Notes: generated by a model from the sequence alone, not told the origin. A stretch of DNA of 64,000 nucleotides from Paenibacillus sp. BIHB 4019 (GCF_002741035.1 NZ_CP016808.1:744001-808000); one strand, 5' to 3'; positions 42,272-52,302 are shown, numbered from the stretch's first letter. Numbers and translations are program-made.

Positions 42272-42988
42272 TTATTCGGCTCCCGATTTTTTGCGACGTT
42301 TCCAGTCCTGGTAACGCTCCGTAATTATCGGCTCGATGATGTGATAGTTTTCAAACGAATCTTCTACATGGTAGATCGTCGGCAAGCCGGCTGCCAATCC
42401 ATTCGTGAAATCAACGGCCGTATAGATGTCGTTTTGGATATTGAGATATTCGCGGGCAAACGCATCTGCCTCATCCGACAATTCGTTCGAGCTCAGCACG
42501 CCATCCCAGTTTTTACGATAAAATTGAGCTCCGGTCATCTCATTTCTTTTGACAAGCTCAATTTCCGCTGCATCTTCTTTGCGGCTTCGTTTGCTGAGCA
42601 AATCATTTTTGATTATCCAAGCGATGAACATGCCCGACGGAACGTAAGCTTGGTGGTGCTCCAACTCTTGCGGAAAATCGCCATCGTAATGCCATTTCGC
42701 CTTATCGTAGACGTAATTTTCTTTTTCTGCGATCTGAAATAAAATATCTCGCGGTTCTTCCACAAAACCTTTATCCCTCAGTTCATCAGCCAATTCGTTC
42801 AGCCGATCGATCGCTTCCTGCTTGACGGGATAGGGCTCGTATGTCGGGTTCATCGTCTTCTTGTCAGCATAAAGCCGGCCCTTGATGATATTAAGGATAT
42901 AAACCTCTATTCCTTCGGTAATCGCTAAATGCCGATAATCTTTAAACGTCTTTCCCTGTTTGGTCAATACCAGTTCCATCTTGCTCAC
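42272..42988 (-). CDS. DUF7832-like conserved protein
   Basis: About 238 residues from GTG 42988 (GGGAGGGG 9 nt before it); an ATG at 42979 is an alternative. The central YVYDKAKWHYDGDFPQELEHHQAYVPSGMFIAWII resembles the DUF7832 signature as I remember it. No signal peptide. Such proteins are cytoplasmic and often lie near polymorphic-toxin immunity genes, but function is unknown. It overlaps none of its neighbours; the DUF3841 gene ends 16 nt before it on the same strand. Confidence 0.7.
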   Translation of the reverse strand: MSKMELVLTKQGKTFKDYRHLAITEGIEVYILNIIKGRLYADKKTMNPTYEPYPVKQEAIDRLNELADELRDKGFVEEPRDILFQIAEKENYVYDKAKWHYDGDFPQELEHHQAYVPSGMFIAWIIKNDLLSKRSRKEDAAEIELVKRNEMTGAQFYRKNWDGVLSSNELSDEADAFAREYLNIQNDIYTAVDFTNGLAAGLPTIYHVEDSFENYHIIEPIITERYQDWKRRKKSGAE

Positions 42989-43004
42989 CTTATCTATCCC
43001 CTCC

Positions 43005-43540
43005 CTATATTTCACGTTGCTTCCTTGTCACAAAATGCTCAACCTTATTGACTCTGCTTATATGGATCCTACCAGCAACTCCCTGAGAACATCTGCTGTC
43101 CGTTCCATGCCAATCAGGATCACGCAGTCTATTGAAATCGAATATTCGATCCCAGCTCTCTTCCTTGCTCATAGACAGCTTTCCTAAATGATAGTCATCC
43201 CACTCTTTTTCGTTATCAGCTAAGAAACTATCATTTAGAACTAAATGCCAATCATCAAAATCAGAAATTAATACCTCTTTATCATCCAACTCTAGACGTA
43301 TTCTTACACAAGAGGTACAGCTTTCAAAATGACCTGACGAACGCATATCCGGCTTCTGTACCCATAGCCAAATAGGACTTTCTCCGGAATAGTTGGGAAG
43401 CCTTTCGTTCATTTTAGTCATCATCCACTGATATTCCTGTGGAAACAGGGCATGTTTTTCAGAGCCTTCTAGATACCCTTGATTCTCAAATAGGCTCCAA
43501 ATTTCTTCTCTTTGAAGCGTCCAATATATGCCGATTTCAT
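43005..43540 (-). pseudogene. DUF3841 family protein, 5' end frameshifted
   Basis: An intact frame from 43424 gives 139 residues with SPIWLWVQKPDMRSSGH and LISDFDDWHLVLND, typical of DUF3841. Upstream, a second stretch in that same frame reads YWTLQREEIWSLFENQGYL and QEYQWMMTKMNERLPN, the normal family N-terminus, but it has no start codon before a TAA. The good start (ATG 43540 after AGGAGAG) is one base out of phase. A one-base deletion near 43525 explains this; restoration gives 178 residues. Translation could still begin at the internal ATG 43424, without the N-terminal part. Confidence 0.7.
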
Positions 43541-43652
43541 ATCTCTCCTGTTTTTTTTAATATGGTCGTGACGAATTCCTCGAAGGTAACTTCCTCTTTA
43601 AAGCATACCAATTCCCACCAAATTAATATATGAATAAGTCGGAAAATAAAAA

Positions 43653-43677
43653 AAGAACCTCCTGTTCAGGAAGTTCC
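43653..43677 (-). terminator. Terminator after the DUF3224 gene
   Basis: Minus-strand GAACTTCCTG/CAGGAGGTTC arms followed by seven T residues. Confidence 0.8.
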
Positions 43678-43717
43678 CCGATTACCAAACGATGACGAGC
43701 AAGCTGCTGTAAACAGC

Positions 43718-44122
43718 CTATTTTGTAAATTCGAAATTTAATACCAATTCACTCGTGTGACCGAGGAAATTATAGTTGTAGCTTCCGATTAATTTTTCCA
43801 ACTCTCCTGTGCCGTTAATGATTTGAGCGGGGCTATCAAGAGTGCCGTTATCAAACATGCCGTTTTCACAGGCTGTAAATGTTCCATAATGTCCATCGTA
43901 ATGACCTTCAAAGTGCAGAAACCCCGCAATTTTGGATTTGGCCTTTTCAGCATCTTCAATCGTACTATCTAAGTAATATAGCAAATATTCTAAAGTTGCT
44001 TTCCCTTCCAAAATCCCTTTAATTTCGTATTCAACTTTTGCAGTATTAACGGGGAAGTTGCTAAGATTATTTTCAATCGGTTGCTCCTCCCATTTTGTTA
44101 CAGTAAAAATAGCTGTTTCCAT
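43718..44122 (-). CDS. DUF3224 domain protein
   Basis: 134 residues, no signal peptide. KVEYEIKGILEGKATLEYLLYY, FLHFEGHYDGHYGTF and the end ELIGSYNYNFLGH-like segment match the DUF3224 small beta-barrel family (allene-oxide-cyclase-like fold). Function unknown. RBS AGGAAAGAG before ATG. A terminator follows at 43653. Confidence 0.8.
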   Translation of the reverse strand: METAIFTVTKWEEQPIENNLSNFPVNTAKVEYEIKGILEGKATLEYLLYYLDSTIEDAEKAKSKIAGFLHFEGHYDGHYGTFTACENGMFDNGTLDSPAQIINGTGELEKLIGSYNYNFLGHTSELVLNFEFTK

Positions 44123-44193
44123 ATCATCACTCTTTCCTCAAAATAGTATAATTAAAATAAGTTTGATTTTAAAACGAGACCCTGCTTATATTT

Positions 44194-44820
44194 TCACCCA
44201 ATGGCATTCATCAATTCATAGAAATACTTGGATTCCTGCGTCTTATTCAGGCTATACCAGGCATCTAATGTATCTGGTGAATACACCTCCAGCGCCCTCA
44301 AGACATGTACAGAAAACTCCAATGGTGCTATGCCAGATGCAGTAATTAGTTTTCCATCCGTTACAGCAGACTCCATCTTGTAATATTTTTCGCCTGTGTA
44401 AGTGGGACAGATCATGTTAAGGTACTCCAAATCATTGCTTGTATGCCAGCGTGAATCCAGCAGCCCCGTCTGGGCAAGTCCGATTGTAGCCCCACAAATC
44501 GCTGCCACTAATGCCCCTTCCTTTAAACACCTTTCCGCCGTTTCTAAAATGGGTTGGTGAATGGTGGTTGTCCAGGTTTCTCCACCGGGTAAAATCAATG
44601 TATCTGTGCTTTCAATGCTGCACTCATCCAGTCTGATATCTGGCCTTATTTTCAATCCGCCCATTGTCGTTACAGGCGTCTTATCCATTCCCACGGTAAC
44701 GATTTTGGATGGAGCCAGCCCTTTTTTATAATATCTTCCCGTGTTCAGTTCGGCTGTTAAATAACCGATTTCCCAGTCTGACATCGTGTCAAACACATAA
44801 AGATAGACTATATTCGTCAT
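44194..44820 (-). CDS. DJ-1/PfpI family protein
   Basis: 208 residues from ATG 44820 (AAGGGGA before it). Class I glutamine-amidotransferase-like fold with YLYVFDTMSDWEIGYL at the start, LILPGGETW, and the nucleophile elbow AAICGATIGLA containing the reactive Cys. Members include chaperones, glyoxalases and stress proteins. It lies downstream of a WYL regulator in the same orientation, separated by a hairpin. The exact reaction cannot be inferred. Confidence 0.85.
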   Translation of the reverse strand: MTNIVYLYVFDTMSDWEIGYLTAELNTGRYYKKGLAPSKIVTVGMDKTPVTTMGGLKIRPDIRLDECSIESTDTLILPGGETWTTTIHQPILETAERCLKEGALVAAICGATIGLAQTGLLDSRWHTSNDLEYLNMICPTYTGEKYYKMESAVTDGKLITASGIAPLEFSVHVLRALEVYSPDTLDAWYSLNKTQESKYFYELMNAIG

Positions 44821-44902
44821 TTGCAAGTTCCCCTTATTTTACAACTCATCAAGGGATTCCAACCATCCATGCATCGGCAATCCATGATTACCCCCATTAT
44901 AA

Positions 44903-44939
44903 AATAGCTTCACTGACAGCTGCTGTCAGTGAAGCTATT
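44903..44939 (-). terminator. Perfect 17-bp stem terminator overlapping the WYL stop codon
   Basis: AATAGCTTCACTGACAG and CTGTCAGTGAAGCTATT around a 3-nt loop, then TTTTATAAT on the minus strand. The stem begins inside the stop codon of the gene ending at 44938. Confidence 0.75.
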
Positions 44940-45900
44940 AAAGCCGATAATATTCCATTAACTCCGATGCAGCACCAACAAGCCTGTCCTTCAAACTCTG
45001 TGGTTCGACGACTTTAATGGATTTCGCATAGGATAGGAGAAAATACGGGACATGTGTCTGAATGGATGTTTCCTCAAGTAAAAAGATGGCTTGATTGGCT
45101 GTCCGCTCTTGCAGATGATGCCCCATAAACCAATGCAAGCATAAGTCATCCAATGCCTCTGCTCTGCCTTCAATCATTACAGGAATTAATCCTTCCTTGC
45201 CGACTAACTTAGGCAACAGATTTTGCATAAAAAATTCACGGGCCGAAAATGCTTCCGAACGCTTAAAGAGCAGGGAAGTCCGCTTGATTTGCACAATTCG
45301 ATCTACCCGAAAACTGCGAATCTCCTTCCTTAGGTGGCAAAATCCAACCGTATACCATTTATGGTTCCAGTTAACCATTCCATAGGGGTCTATCACCCTG
45401 TTCCTAGGTTGTTCTTCCCGTCCTGTGCGATAGTCCATTTCTACAGCGTATTCATTTGCTACAGCCTGCTCCAATTCCGCCAATATCGGCTGAACCGAAG
45501 GGTATCCGCTGCGGTTTATCACTTCAAAACCGGCTAACTGGCGGCTAAGCATGCTTTCCTGCTCCTCGTTTGAATACATTTTCAATTTGGAGGTCGCATT
45601 GCCTAACGCCTCGCTTAAAGGGTATCCGGCCTCTTTGGCAAAAGCAGCCGCATGAAGGAGCGCCTTTTTCTCTTCCATATCAAATAGCAGAGGGGATCTG
45701 ATAAATTGATTGAGCAAGCGATACCCGCCATTATGGCCTGTGTCGGATATGATCGGCACTCCACTGGCACATAATGCATCTATATACCGATAAACGGTCC
45801 TTATATTTATTTCCAGCTTTTCAGCTATTTGTTTTGCCGTCATTTTCATGCCCGAATTCAGCATCCAGAGAATGGCCAGCATATTATCGTTTTTTGGCAT
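44938..45900 (-). CDS. YafY/DeoR-type regulator with WYL domain
   Basis: 320 residues. The N-terminal winged helix (MKMTAKQIAEKLEINIRTVYRYIDALCASGVPII) is followed by a WYL ligand domain (about 140-230) with DPYGMVNWNHKWYTVGFCHLRKEIRSFRVDRI, and a C-terminal WCX-like extension. Such proteins sense nucleotides or stress signals. The nearest same-strand gene is the DJ-1 family gene downstream, a possible target. Confidence 0.88.
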   Translation of the reverse strand: MPKNDNMLAILWMLNSGMKMTAKQIAEKLEINIRTVYRYIDALCASGVPIISDTGHNGGYRLLNQFIRSPLLFDMEEKKALLHAAAFAKEAGYPLSEALGNATSKLKMYSNEEQESMLSRQLAGFEVINRSGYPSVQPILAELEQAVANEYAVEMDYRTGREEQPRNRVIDPYGMVNWNHKWYTVGFCHLRKEIRSFRVDRIVQIKRTSLLFKRSEAFSAREFFMQNLLPKLVGKEGLIPVMIEGRAEALDDLCLHWFMGHHLQERTANQAIFLLEETSIQTHVPYFLLSYAKSIKVVEPQSLKDRLVGAASELMEYYRL

Positions 45901-45931
45901 ATCAGCAACCCTCAGTTTCTATATAAACCTC

Positions 45932-46528
45932 TTAACCAGATAAATGATTTAGATTATCGATTTTGGTCACTATAAACGGCAAGGCTTTTTCTATATATTG
46001 TTCTGCCGAGGGAGACCCTTTATTGATCCAATCTACTGATGCTGCGTAAATGCCAGAACTTAATATAAGTGCACCCAGCTTTAAAGCTTCCGATTCAAGA
46101 TTAGACTGTTGTTTTAAAAGTAGAGAATAAAATAAGTTTTCCAGATTTGTTTTCATTTTTTGTTCAACGATTGTGCTAAATGATTCATAGCTCCTTCTGC
46201 ATTGGGCGTTTAAGTTTGAATTTGTAATCGACTCTGTATGAAAATCAGTTAAGGCAAGAAAAATTTTCACATAAGTTTCTTCATTTAATTTATCGAAATA
46301 ATCTAGGTTGTTAATAGTGTTATCTATTACCGTTTCTTTAATGACGATATCCAATAATTCATACTTATCGTTAAAATGGGAATAAAGAGTCGCACGATTA
46401 ACAGTAGCTTCATCCGTAATATCTTTTATCGTAATATCTTTGAAGCTCTTTTTTAATATTAGTTTGATAAAAGCATCCATTAACAATTTTCTTGTTCGTA
46501 AAATACGCGGATCTATTTTTGGTGTCAT
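45932..46528 (-). CDS. TetR family transcriptional regulator
   Basis: 198 residues. HTH: RKLLMDAFIKLILKKSFKDITIKDITDEATVNRATLYSHFNDKYELL. The ligand domain resembles the TetR_C_7-like branch. RBS AGAGGAG before ATG. Divergent from the flavin reductase gene at 46708 and probably its repressor through the inverted repeat at 46621-46638. Both genes are AT-rich compared with neighbours. Confidence 0.88.
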   Translation of the reverse strand: MTPKIDPRILRTRKLLMDAFIKLILKKSFKDITIKDITDEATVNRATLYSHFNDKYELLDIVIKETVIDNTINNLDYFDKLNEETYVKIFLALTDFHTESITNSNLNAQCRRSYESFSTIVEQKMKTNLENLFYSLLLKQQSNLESEALKLGALILSSGIYAASVDWINKGSPSAEQYIEKALPFIVTKIDNLNHLSG

Positions 46529-46620
46529 TCCTGTTTACTCCTCTCTCTCCTATAGAGATGGACAACTATTTTTTTGGTTTGTTGTTTAAGCGATAAAACG
46601 CCAGCATTGATGATTGAAGA

Positions 46621-46638
46621 TAAATGAACATCCATTTA
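46621..46638. promoter_or_regulatory. Inverted repeat, probable TetR operator
   Basis: TAAATG-AACATC-CATTTA forms a 6-6-6 inverted repeat in the TetR/flavin reductase intergenic region. Confidence 0.5.
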
Positions 46639-46707
46639 CAATTCACTTTACAACAACTGTTGCCAGATCATACATTGATCGAACAGTAAAAATAAGGAGG
46701 ATTACAA

Positions 46708-47283
46708 ATGAGAAAACCGATTGATTATGTTTCAGGGCATGCTTACCCTGGTATGGTGGCTCTTGTCACATCTAGCTATGAAGATAAGCAAAATATAATG
46801 TCGGCAGGCTTTCATACAACGATAGGTTATGCTCCTCTAATTTATGGTTTTTCGTTACGAAAAGAAACCTATTCATACGATTTGATTATGAAAAGCGGTA
46901 ATTTTGGTATTAATTTTGTTCCGGCAAACCTTGCTGAACTCATTCAGATTGTAGGAACTAGAAGTGGGAGAGATGAAGATAAGTTCTCTAAGTATAACAT
47001 CGAGTATGACAATGGCATAAATCTGAACGTTCCCATATTAAAAGAAGCCTATTTTGCTTATGAGTGCAAGGTAATAGATTCAAGAAACTATGGCAGCCAT
47101 GACTTTGTAACAGGAGAAATCCAGACTATTTACAAAGATGAAGAAAAATTTATAGAAATAGATGGCTGGACTATGCCAAATATGAATAAGTTAGAAGTCC
47201 CTCTTTATTTAGGGCGTTCCGTATATGCTACTTTCAATGGTGATTCGGAGCAAAAAGATTATGTAAAGTATCGTTTTAAATAA
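46708..47283 (+). CDS. Flavin reductase-like domain protein
   Basis: 191 residues behind AAGGAGG. The FMN-binding split-barrel fold is indicated by HAYPGMVALVTSSYEDKQNIMSAGFHTTIGYAPL near the start, where the family binds FMN, and FGINFVPANLAELIQIVGTRSGRDEDKF. It should reduce or bind flavin; physiological partners are unknown. Likely induced through the divergent TetR protein. Confidence 0.85.
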   Translation: MRKPIDYVSGHAYPGMVALVTSSYEDKQNIMSAGFHTTIGYAPLIYGFSLRKETYSYDLIMKSGNFGINFVPANLAELIQIVGTRSGRDEDKFSKYNIEYDNGINLNVPILKEAYFAYECKVIDSRNYGSHDFVTGEIQTIYKDEEKFIEIDGWTMPNMNKLEVPLYLGRSVYATFNGDSEQKDYVKYRFK

Positions 47284-47413
47284 AGAAATTTGGAGAAACA
47301 AAGACTATGGTTAACACAGGTTGAATAGGCTAGCCGTATGAATATATCTTATCAAATTTCGAGACTCCTAACACGGATTACTTTATCATAAATCAATTTT
47401 TCCCAAAAAATAA

Positions 47414-47459
47414 GAAGTCCTGCCACTATCCAGCGCGAGGCTCGATAGTGACAGGACTT
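47414..47459 (-). terminator. Terminator after the large SLH gene
   Basis: 16-nt arms with one mismatch (AAGTCCTGCCACTATC/GATAGTGACAGGACTT), followed by TTATTTTTTGG on the minus strand. Confidence 0.85.
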
Positions 47460-47475
47460 TATGAACGTTAACCGC

Positions 47476-50400
47476 TTAAATCAGATCCGATTTTTGCAAT
47501 AATCGCTGGATAATAGTTGCAACCTCGGCACGGGTCATGTTCCCCTTCGGAGCAAGTAAAGCCCCGTTTCTTCCAAATACAAGGCCAGCCTGCACATTGT
47601 CCGCAACGCTGCTTTGTGCCCATGCGGCTACTTTCGCTGCATCTGCAAACGGACGAAGGGCATGGTCTGCCGATTGCTCGAGCAGCGTATCCTTCAGCCC
47701 AGTTATCGCCATCGCTTTAGATAGAATAACCATCGCTTGTTCTCTCGTAATTTTGTCATTCGGCCGGAACGTGCCGTCTTCAAAGCCGCTAATTAGCCGG
47801 TATGAATACGCAGTATTGACCGCGCTGCTATACCAATCGGACGACAACACATCCGAGAATGGTGTTGCTCCATTTTCCAGCTTGAGTCCTAATCCGCGAA
47901 CGATGATCGCTGCAAATTCGGCGCGGGTGATCTCCAGGTCAGGACTGAACATCCCGTTGCCCGTTCCGTCGACAACCATTCGAGACCCCATGTCGTTAAC
48001 GGCATTTTTCGCCCAATGATTCATCATATCGCTAAATTCGAGCGGATGCCATACGACCGCATACTCGCTGTTGGTCAAGCTATTGATTTGAGCCTCATAT
48101 TTCCCGTTCATATTTCGGATTTTAGTCGGCACATGGCGTACGGAGCCATCCGGCTCAACGACAACTCCTGTCGTAATCTTGCCCGGATCAACGCCATCCG
48201 GAATCGCAATCGTTCTCTCCACATAAGCGTTAAAATTCGTTACTTCGAAGATCTTATCTCCATATACAGCTCTCACCGTAAAGCTCAGCGGCTGGCCGAC
48301 AAGGGTGAACCGGCCTTTGGCTGCTGCGTTCTCCACAAGCTTCAACGTATCCGTTGTCGGGATGGCAATTTCAATCTGCACTTTAATGTCTTGCAAAGCT
48401 ATTGATTCGCCAACCTGCTTGGATATAGCATCGATATTGATTTGGCCTGCTGGAAGCGTGTATGTCGCATTTGCGGTTTTGAACACCAGAACAGCTTGCT
48501 TGTCCTCCATGTTTTTCACCATTTGGCCATTCAACTCTCCAACGAAAATGTCGGATTTTTGATCAATCGGAATTGTGACTATGGCATGCTGCCCTTCTGC
48601 AGCAAGTCGCTCATCCAGTTTTTTCTGATCCACAATCACCGTTATTTCGGTTTGATTGTTTCGCTTTGTCACCGTAGCTGTACCCGCATTCTCAACTTTC
48701 CCGTTAACCAGAATATTCACACCGTTGTTTGCAGTGCTCGTATTGCCCGATGTCGATGGAGCAGAAGGCTGAGATGGCGTATTTGATGCTGCTGGAATAA
48801 CTGTATTCGATTCCGCAGAAGCAGCGCTCCTACCTGCATCATTAATCGCTTTTACCGTAAAGGTGTAGCTTGTTCCATTCGTCAAGCCTGTGAGCGTAAT
48901 TGGACTTGCTCCTCCGATCACGGTGATATTCCCCGGTGAAGCGGTCACTTCATATCCTGTAATCGCGCTTCCGCCATTATCAGTTGGAGCCGTAAAGGTT
49001 ACGACAGCTTGTCCGTTGCCCGCCACTGCGGATACGTTAGCTGGCACTCCCGGGATGGTTGATGAAGTCGCGCTTGTGTGGTTCGACGCCCCGCTCAAGC
49101 CGCCTGCGTTTTCTGATTTTACTACAAAGTAATAGGTGGTACCGTTGACCAAATTTTGTGCGCTGTAAGTAGGTGATGTGACAATCGCCACTTCAACGAG
49201 GTTATTTGGGTCAGCATCCGTTGCCATGTAAACACGGTATTGGATTGCATCCGATACTGCACCCCAGTTCAGCGCAACTTGACGGTCGCCGCCGACAGCC
49301 ACAAGATTTTGCGGATTTTCGGGAGCATTAGGCAAGTTCACTGCTTGCGTAACGTCAAATGTTACAGGTGTCATGTGATCCGCAGTTATGGTTACCGTTG
49401 CCGTGTAGGTGCCAGCTGGCAAACCATCTTTTGCATGAATATCAAAGCTTGTTGATGCGCTGCCTGCTAAAGTAGAATTCGGCTGTGTCATAACAAAATC
49501 ATTAGCATTTACTCCACTAAGCGCTGCCGACAGGTTCAGCAAATTGCCGGTGCCGGTATTCATGACTGGAATGCTCTTAGTCTCTTGGGTACCTAATTCG
49601 TAACCCTGAGTAAGTCCCGTTAACGTTTGATCCGTTATGGCAGCGATTGAATAGGAAGCTGCTGCCGTGACGGTAATCGTCGATGTTCCTTTTTTGCTGT
49701 TATCTATCGTTGACGTTGCCGTGATCGTGTAATCGCCTAGCGCGGCATCCGGTGCGACGGTTACATTCCCTGTGCTGTCTACCTCCACCTTGTTGCTTCC
49801 GTCGTTGCTCGTCCAAGTGACCGTTGTTGCTGCCCCTCCTACTGCATCTACAGATGCTGTGAGCTGCTCGCTTCCTCCTTGCACGACGCTTGCGGTGCTT
49901 GGACTCACCGTTACGCTGTTGATGGCTTGTGCTACTGTGACGGTAATCGTCGATGTTCCTTTTTTGCTGTTATCTATCGTTGACGTTGCCGTGATCGTGT
50001 AATCGCCTAGCGCGGCGTCCGATGCGACCGTTACATTCCCTGTGCTATCTACTTCCACCTTGTTACTCGCGTCATTGCTTGTCCAAGTGACCGTCGTCGC
50101 TGCTCCTCCCACTGCATCTACTGATGCTGTGAGCTGCTTGCTTCCTCCCCGCTCAACGCTAGCGCTATTCGGACTCACACTTACGCTATTGATGGCTGGC
50201 GCTGCTGTGACCGTAATCGTTGACGTTCCTGTTTTGCTGCCATCTGCTGTCGACGTTGCCGTGATCGTGTAATCGCCTAGCGTGGCATCCGGTGCGATGG
50301 TTACATTCCCCGTGCTGTCTATTTCCACCTTGTTGCTCGCGTCATTGCTTGTCCAAGTGACCGTCGTTGCTGCTCCGCCTACTGCATCCACCGTAGCTGT

Positions 50401-52302
50401 TAGCTGCTCGCTTCCTCCTTGTACAACTCTTGCGCTGACCGGGCTCACGCTTACACTGTTAACTGCTGGCGCTGCCGTTACGGTAATCGTCGAGGTGCCT
50501 TTTTTACTGCTATCTACCGTCGACGTTGCCGTAATCGTGTAATCACCAGGCGTTGCATTCGCTGCTACGGTTACATTCCCCGTGCTGTTCACCGCGACCT
50601 TGCTCGCGTCGCTGCTCGTCCAAGTCACCGTCGTCGCCGCTCCTCCTACTGCGTCCACTGTAGCCGTGAGCTGTCTGCTTCCTCCTTGAACAACGCTTGC
50701 CGTGCTTGGGCTCACCGTTACGCTGTTGATAGCCGGCGCCACTGTGACGGTAATCGTCGACGTTCCTGTTTTGCTGCTATCCACCGTCGATGTTGCCGTG
50801 ATCGTGTAATCGCCAGGCGCGGCATCTGCCGCTATGGTTACATTCCCCGTGCTGTTCACCGCGACCTTGCTCGCGTCGCTGCTCGTCCAAGTCACCGTCG
50901 TCGCTGCCCCGCCTGCTGCATCCACCGTAGCGGTGAGCTGTCTGCTTCCTCCTTGTGCAACGCTTGCAATGGCTGGACTCACCGTTACGCTATTAATTGT
51001 CGGAGGCACAGGCGGCACATAATTGGACGCTCGGATTTGAGTAGACGTTCCATTGGTCTCCTGCCAACCAACATATAAAACATTGTTTAACGCTGCTGCC
51101 GCAGGAAATTGTGCGGCCCTCGAGACGTTTACGTTCAAGCCCTTAACTGCGTTTCCATCTACGCTCGTCCAACTCGTACCGTCATATTTTTTAACCCGAA
51201 TTTGAAAAGCCGTTCCATTGTACTCCTGCCACACTGCATATAAAGCGTTATCGAGTGCCGTTAACTCAGCATAGTTTGCTCTGAAATTAATATCCTTGTT
51301 TATACCATACGTCCCGTTGCCGTCTACACTCGTCCAAGTGCTTCCGTCGTATTTCTTGACTCGAATTTGATTATCATTCGTTCCGACTACTTCGTCCCAT
51401 GCCAAATATAAGTTGTTGTCGAATACAGCAAATGAGAGGTTGGCTGCGGTTTTTGCCACATTTACATTCAGACCGGTCGTACCTCCGCCGTCAATGGACG
51501 TCCAATTCGTCCCATCATATTTTTTGGCGCGAACTTGAACAGCGCTTCCGTTGGATTCACTCCACGCCACATATAAAGAACCATTGTATTCTGCCATTTT
51601 AGGAAGACCCGCTCCCAATGACGTATTTGCGTTCAAACCGTTCGCGCCACCGCCGTCAACGCTTGTCCAAGCCGTGCCGTCATACTTTTTGATCCGGATT
51701 TGACCGGCGTTGCTGCTGTTAGCCTCGCTCCAAGCCGCATACAGATTATTGTCATATTCATACAAAACAGGGTATGATACTCCTATTGAGGCATTAATGT
51801 TTAGTCCATTTGGGCCGCCATCAACGCTCGTCCAGCTCGTGCCATTATATTTCTTGACCTTTACTTGATTAATGGTGGTAGCTGAGTTTCTTTCAACCCA
51901 TATGACATATAATTCATCGTTAAAAACAGCCATAGCAGGGGTAGTCGCCGCTTTTGCAGGATCTACATTCACTCCGCTTGCCCCGTTACCGTCGACACTT
52001 ATCCAGCTCGTGCCATTATATTTCTTAACACGTATTTGGTTCGCCGTTCCATTCGGTTCCTGCCATGCTGCATATACTTCATTTCTAAATACCGCTAATA
52101 CCGTGTTTTCGCCATCTCTTGCAGCGTTTACGTTTACGTTTATGCCATTCGTACCGCCGCCATCCACTGATGTCCATTCGTTTGCCGCCCAAGCCGTACC
52201 TCCGCTTGATAGAAGCGATAGAACAAGCATAACAGCAAGTACAAGATGTACCGTTTTTCGGAATTTATCGTTCATTCTGTGTTTACTTATTACTTGGATC
52301 AA
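47476..52302 (-). CDS. SLH-anchored surface protein with predicted seven-bladed propeller and five Ig-like repeats
   Basis: 1608 residues from TTG 52302 (GAGAGGA 9 nt before it). Order: signal peptide (1-40, ending GGTAWAA); seven repeats of about 55 residues (41-427) with WTSVDGGG..GLNVN, NNLYAAW.E and QIRVKKYDGT, likely a seven-bladed beta-propeller; five Big2-like Ig repeats of about 90 residues (427-880); an unassigned domain; two fibronectin type III domains (about 985-1165); another unassigned domain; three SLH domains (1421-1608). It would sit on the wall polymer with the propeller outward. The 7TM kinase and SARP regulator directly upstream may control it. Confidence 0.9.
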   Translation of the reverse strand: MIQVISKHRMNDKFRKTVHLVLAVMLVLSLLSSGGTAWAANEWTSVDGGGTNGINVNVNAARDGENTVLAVFRNEVYAAWQEPNGTANQIRVKKYNGTSWISVDGNGASGVNVDPAKAATTPAMAVFNDELYVIWVERNSATTINQVKVKKYNGTSWTSVDGGPNGLNINASIGVSYPVLYEYDNNLYAAWSEANSSNAGQIRIKKYDGTAWTSVDGGGANGLNANTSLGAGLPKMAEYNGSLYVAWSESNGSAVQVRAKKYDGTNWTSIDGGGTTGLNVNVAKTAANLSFAVFDNNLYLAWDEVVGTNDNQIRVKKYDGSTWTSVDGNGTYGINKDINFRANYAELTALDNALYAVWQEYNGTAFQIRVKKYDGTSWTSVDGNAVKGLNVNVSRAAQFPAAAALNNVLYVGWQETNGTSTQIRASNYVPPVPPTINSVTVSPAIASVAQGGSRQLTATVDAAGGAATTVTWTSSDASKVAVNSTGNVTIAADAAPGDYTITATSTVDSSKTGTSTITVTVAPAINSVTVSPSTASVVQGGSRQLTATVDAVGGAATTVTWTSSDASKVAVNSTGNVTVAANATPGDYTITATSTVDSSKKGTSTITVTAAPAVNSVSVSPVSARVVQGGSEQLTATVDAVGGAATTVTWTSNDASNKVEIDSTGNVTIAPDATLGDYTITATSTADGSKTGTSTITVTAAPAINSVSVSPNSASVERGGSKQLTASVDAVGGAATTVTWTSNDASNKVEVDSTGNVTVASDAALGDYTITATSTIDNSKKGTSTITVTVAQAINSVTVSPSTASVVQGGSEQLTASVDAVGGAATTVTWTSNDGSNKVEVDSTGNVTVAPDAALGDYTITATSTIDNSKKGTSTITVTAAASYSIAAITDQTLTGLTQGYELGTQETKSIPVMNTGTGNLLNLSAALSGVNANDFVMTQPNSTLAGSASTSFDIHAKDGLPAGTYTATVTITADHMTPVTFDVTQAVNLPNAPENPQNLVAVGGDRQVALNWGAVSDAIQYRVYMATDADPNNLVEVAIVTSPTYSAQNLVNGTTYYFVVKSENAGGLSGASNHTSATSSTIPGVPANVSAVAGNGQAVVTFTAPTDNGGSAITGYEVTASPGNITVIGGASPITLTGLTNGTSYTFTVKAINDAGRSAASAESNTVIPAASNTPSQPSAPSTSGNTSTANNGVNILVNGKVENAGTATVTKRNNQTEITVIVDQKKLDERLAAEGQHAIVTIPIDQKSDIFVGELNGQMVKNMEDKQAVLVFKTANATYTLPAGQINIDAISKQVGESIALQDIKVQIEIAIPTTDTLKLVENAAAKGRFTLVGQPLSFTVRAVYGDKIFEVTNFNAYVERTIAIPDGVDPGKITTGVVVEPDGSVRHVPTKIRNMNGKYEAQINSLTNSEYAVVWHPLEFSDMMNHWAKNAVNDMGSRMVVDGTGNGMFSPDLEITRAEFAAIIVRGLGLKLENGATPFSDVLSSDWYSSAVNTAYSYRLISGFEDGTFRPNDKITREQAMVILSKAMAITGLKDTLLEQSADHALRPFADAAKVAAWAQSSVADNVQAGLVFGRNGALLAPKGNMTRAEVATIIQRLLQKSDLI
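49660..51000 (-). repeat. Five tandem about 270-bp Ig-repeat units
   Basis: Five units encoding NSVTVSPSTASVVQGGS ... TVTWTSNDASNKVEVDS ... DYTITATSTIDNSKKGTST. Neighbouring units are nearly identical over long DNA stretches, showing recent homogenisation. Confidence 0.85.
51020..52185 (-). repeat. Seven tandem about 165-bp propeller-blade repeats
   Basis: Seven coding units with the W-(T/I)-S-(V/I)-DG ... LY-x-x-W-x-E ... QIR(V/I)KKY(D/N)GT pattern; more diverged at DNA level than the Ig units. Confidence 0.8.

Noticed and set aside
42206..42742. 178-codon plus-strand frame
   Set aside because: Antisense to the DUF7832-like gene, which has the better RBS and conserved motifs.
50419..51078. 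219-codon plus-strand frame rich in Arg, Cys and His
   Set aside because: Antisense of the Ig repeats of the SLH protein; the apparent repeats come from the coding repeats on the other strand.
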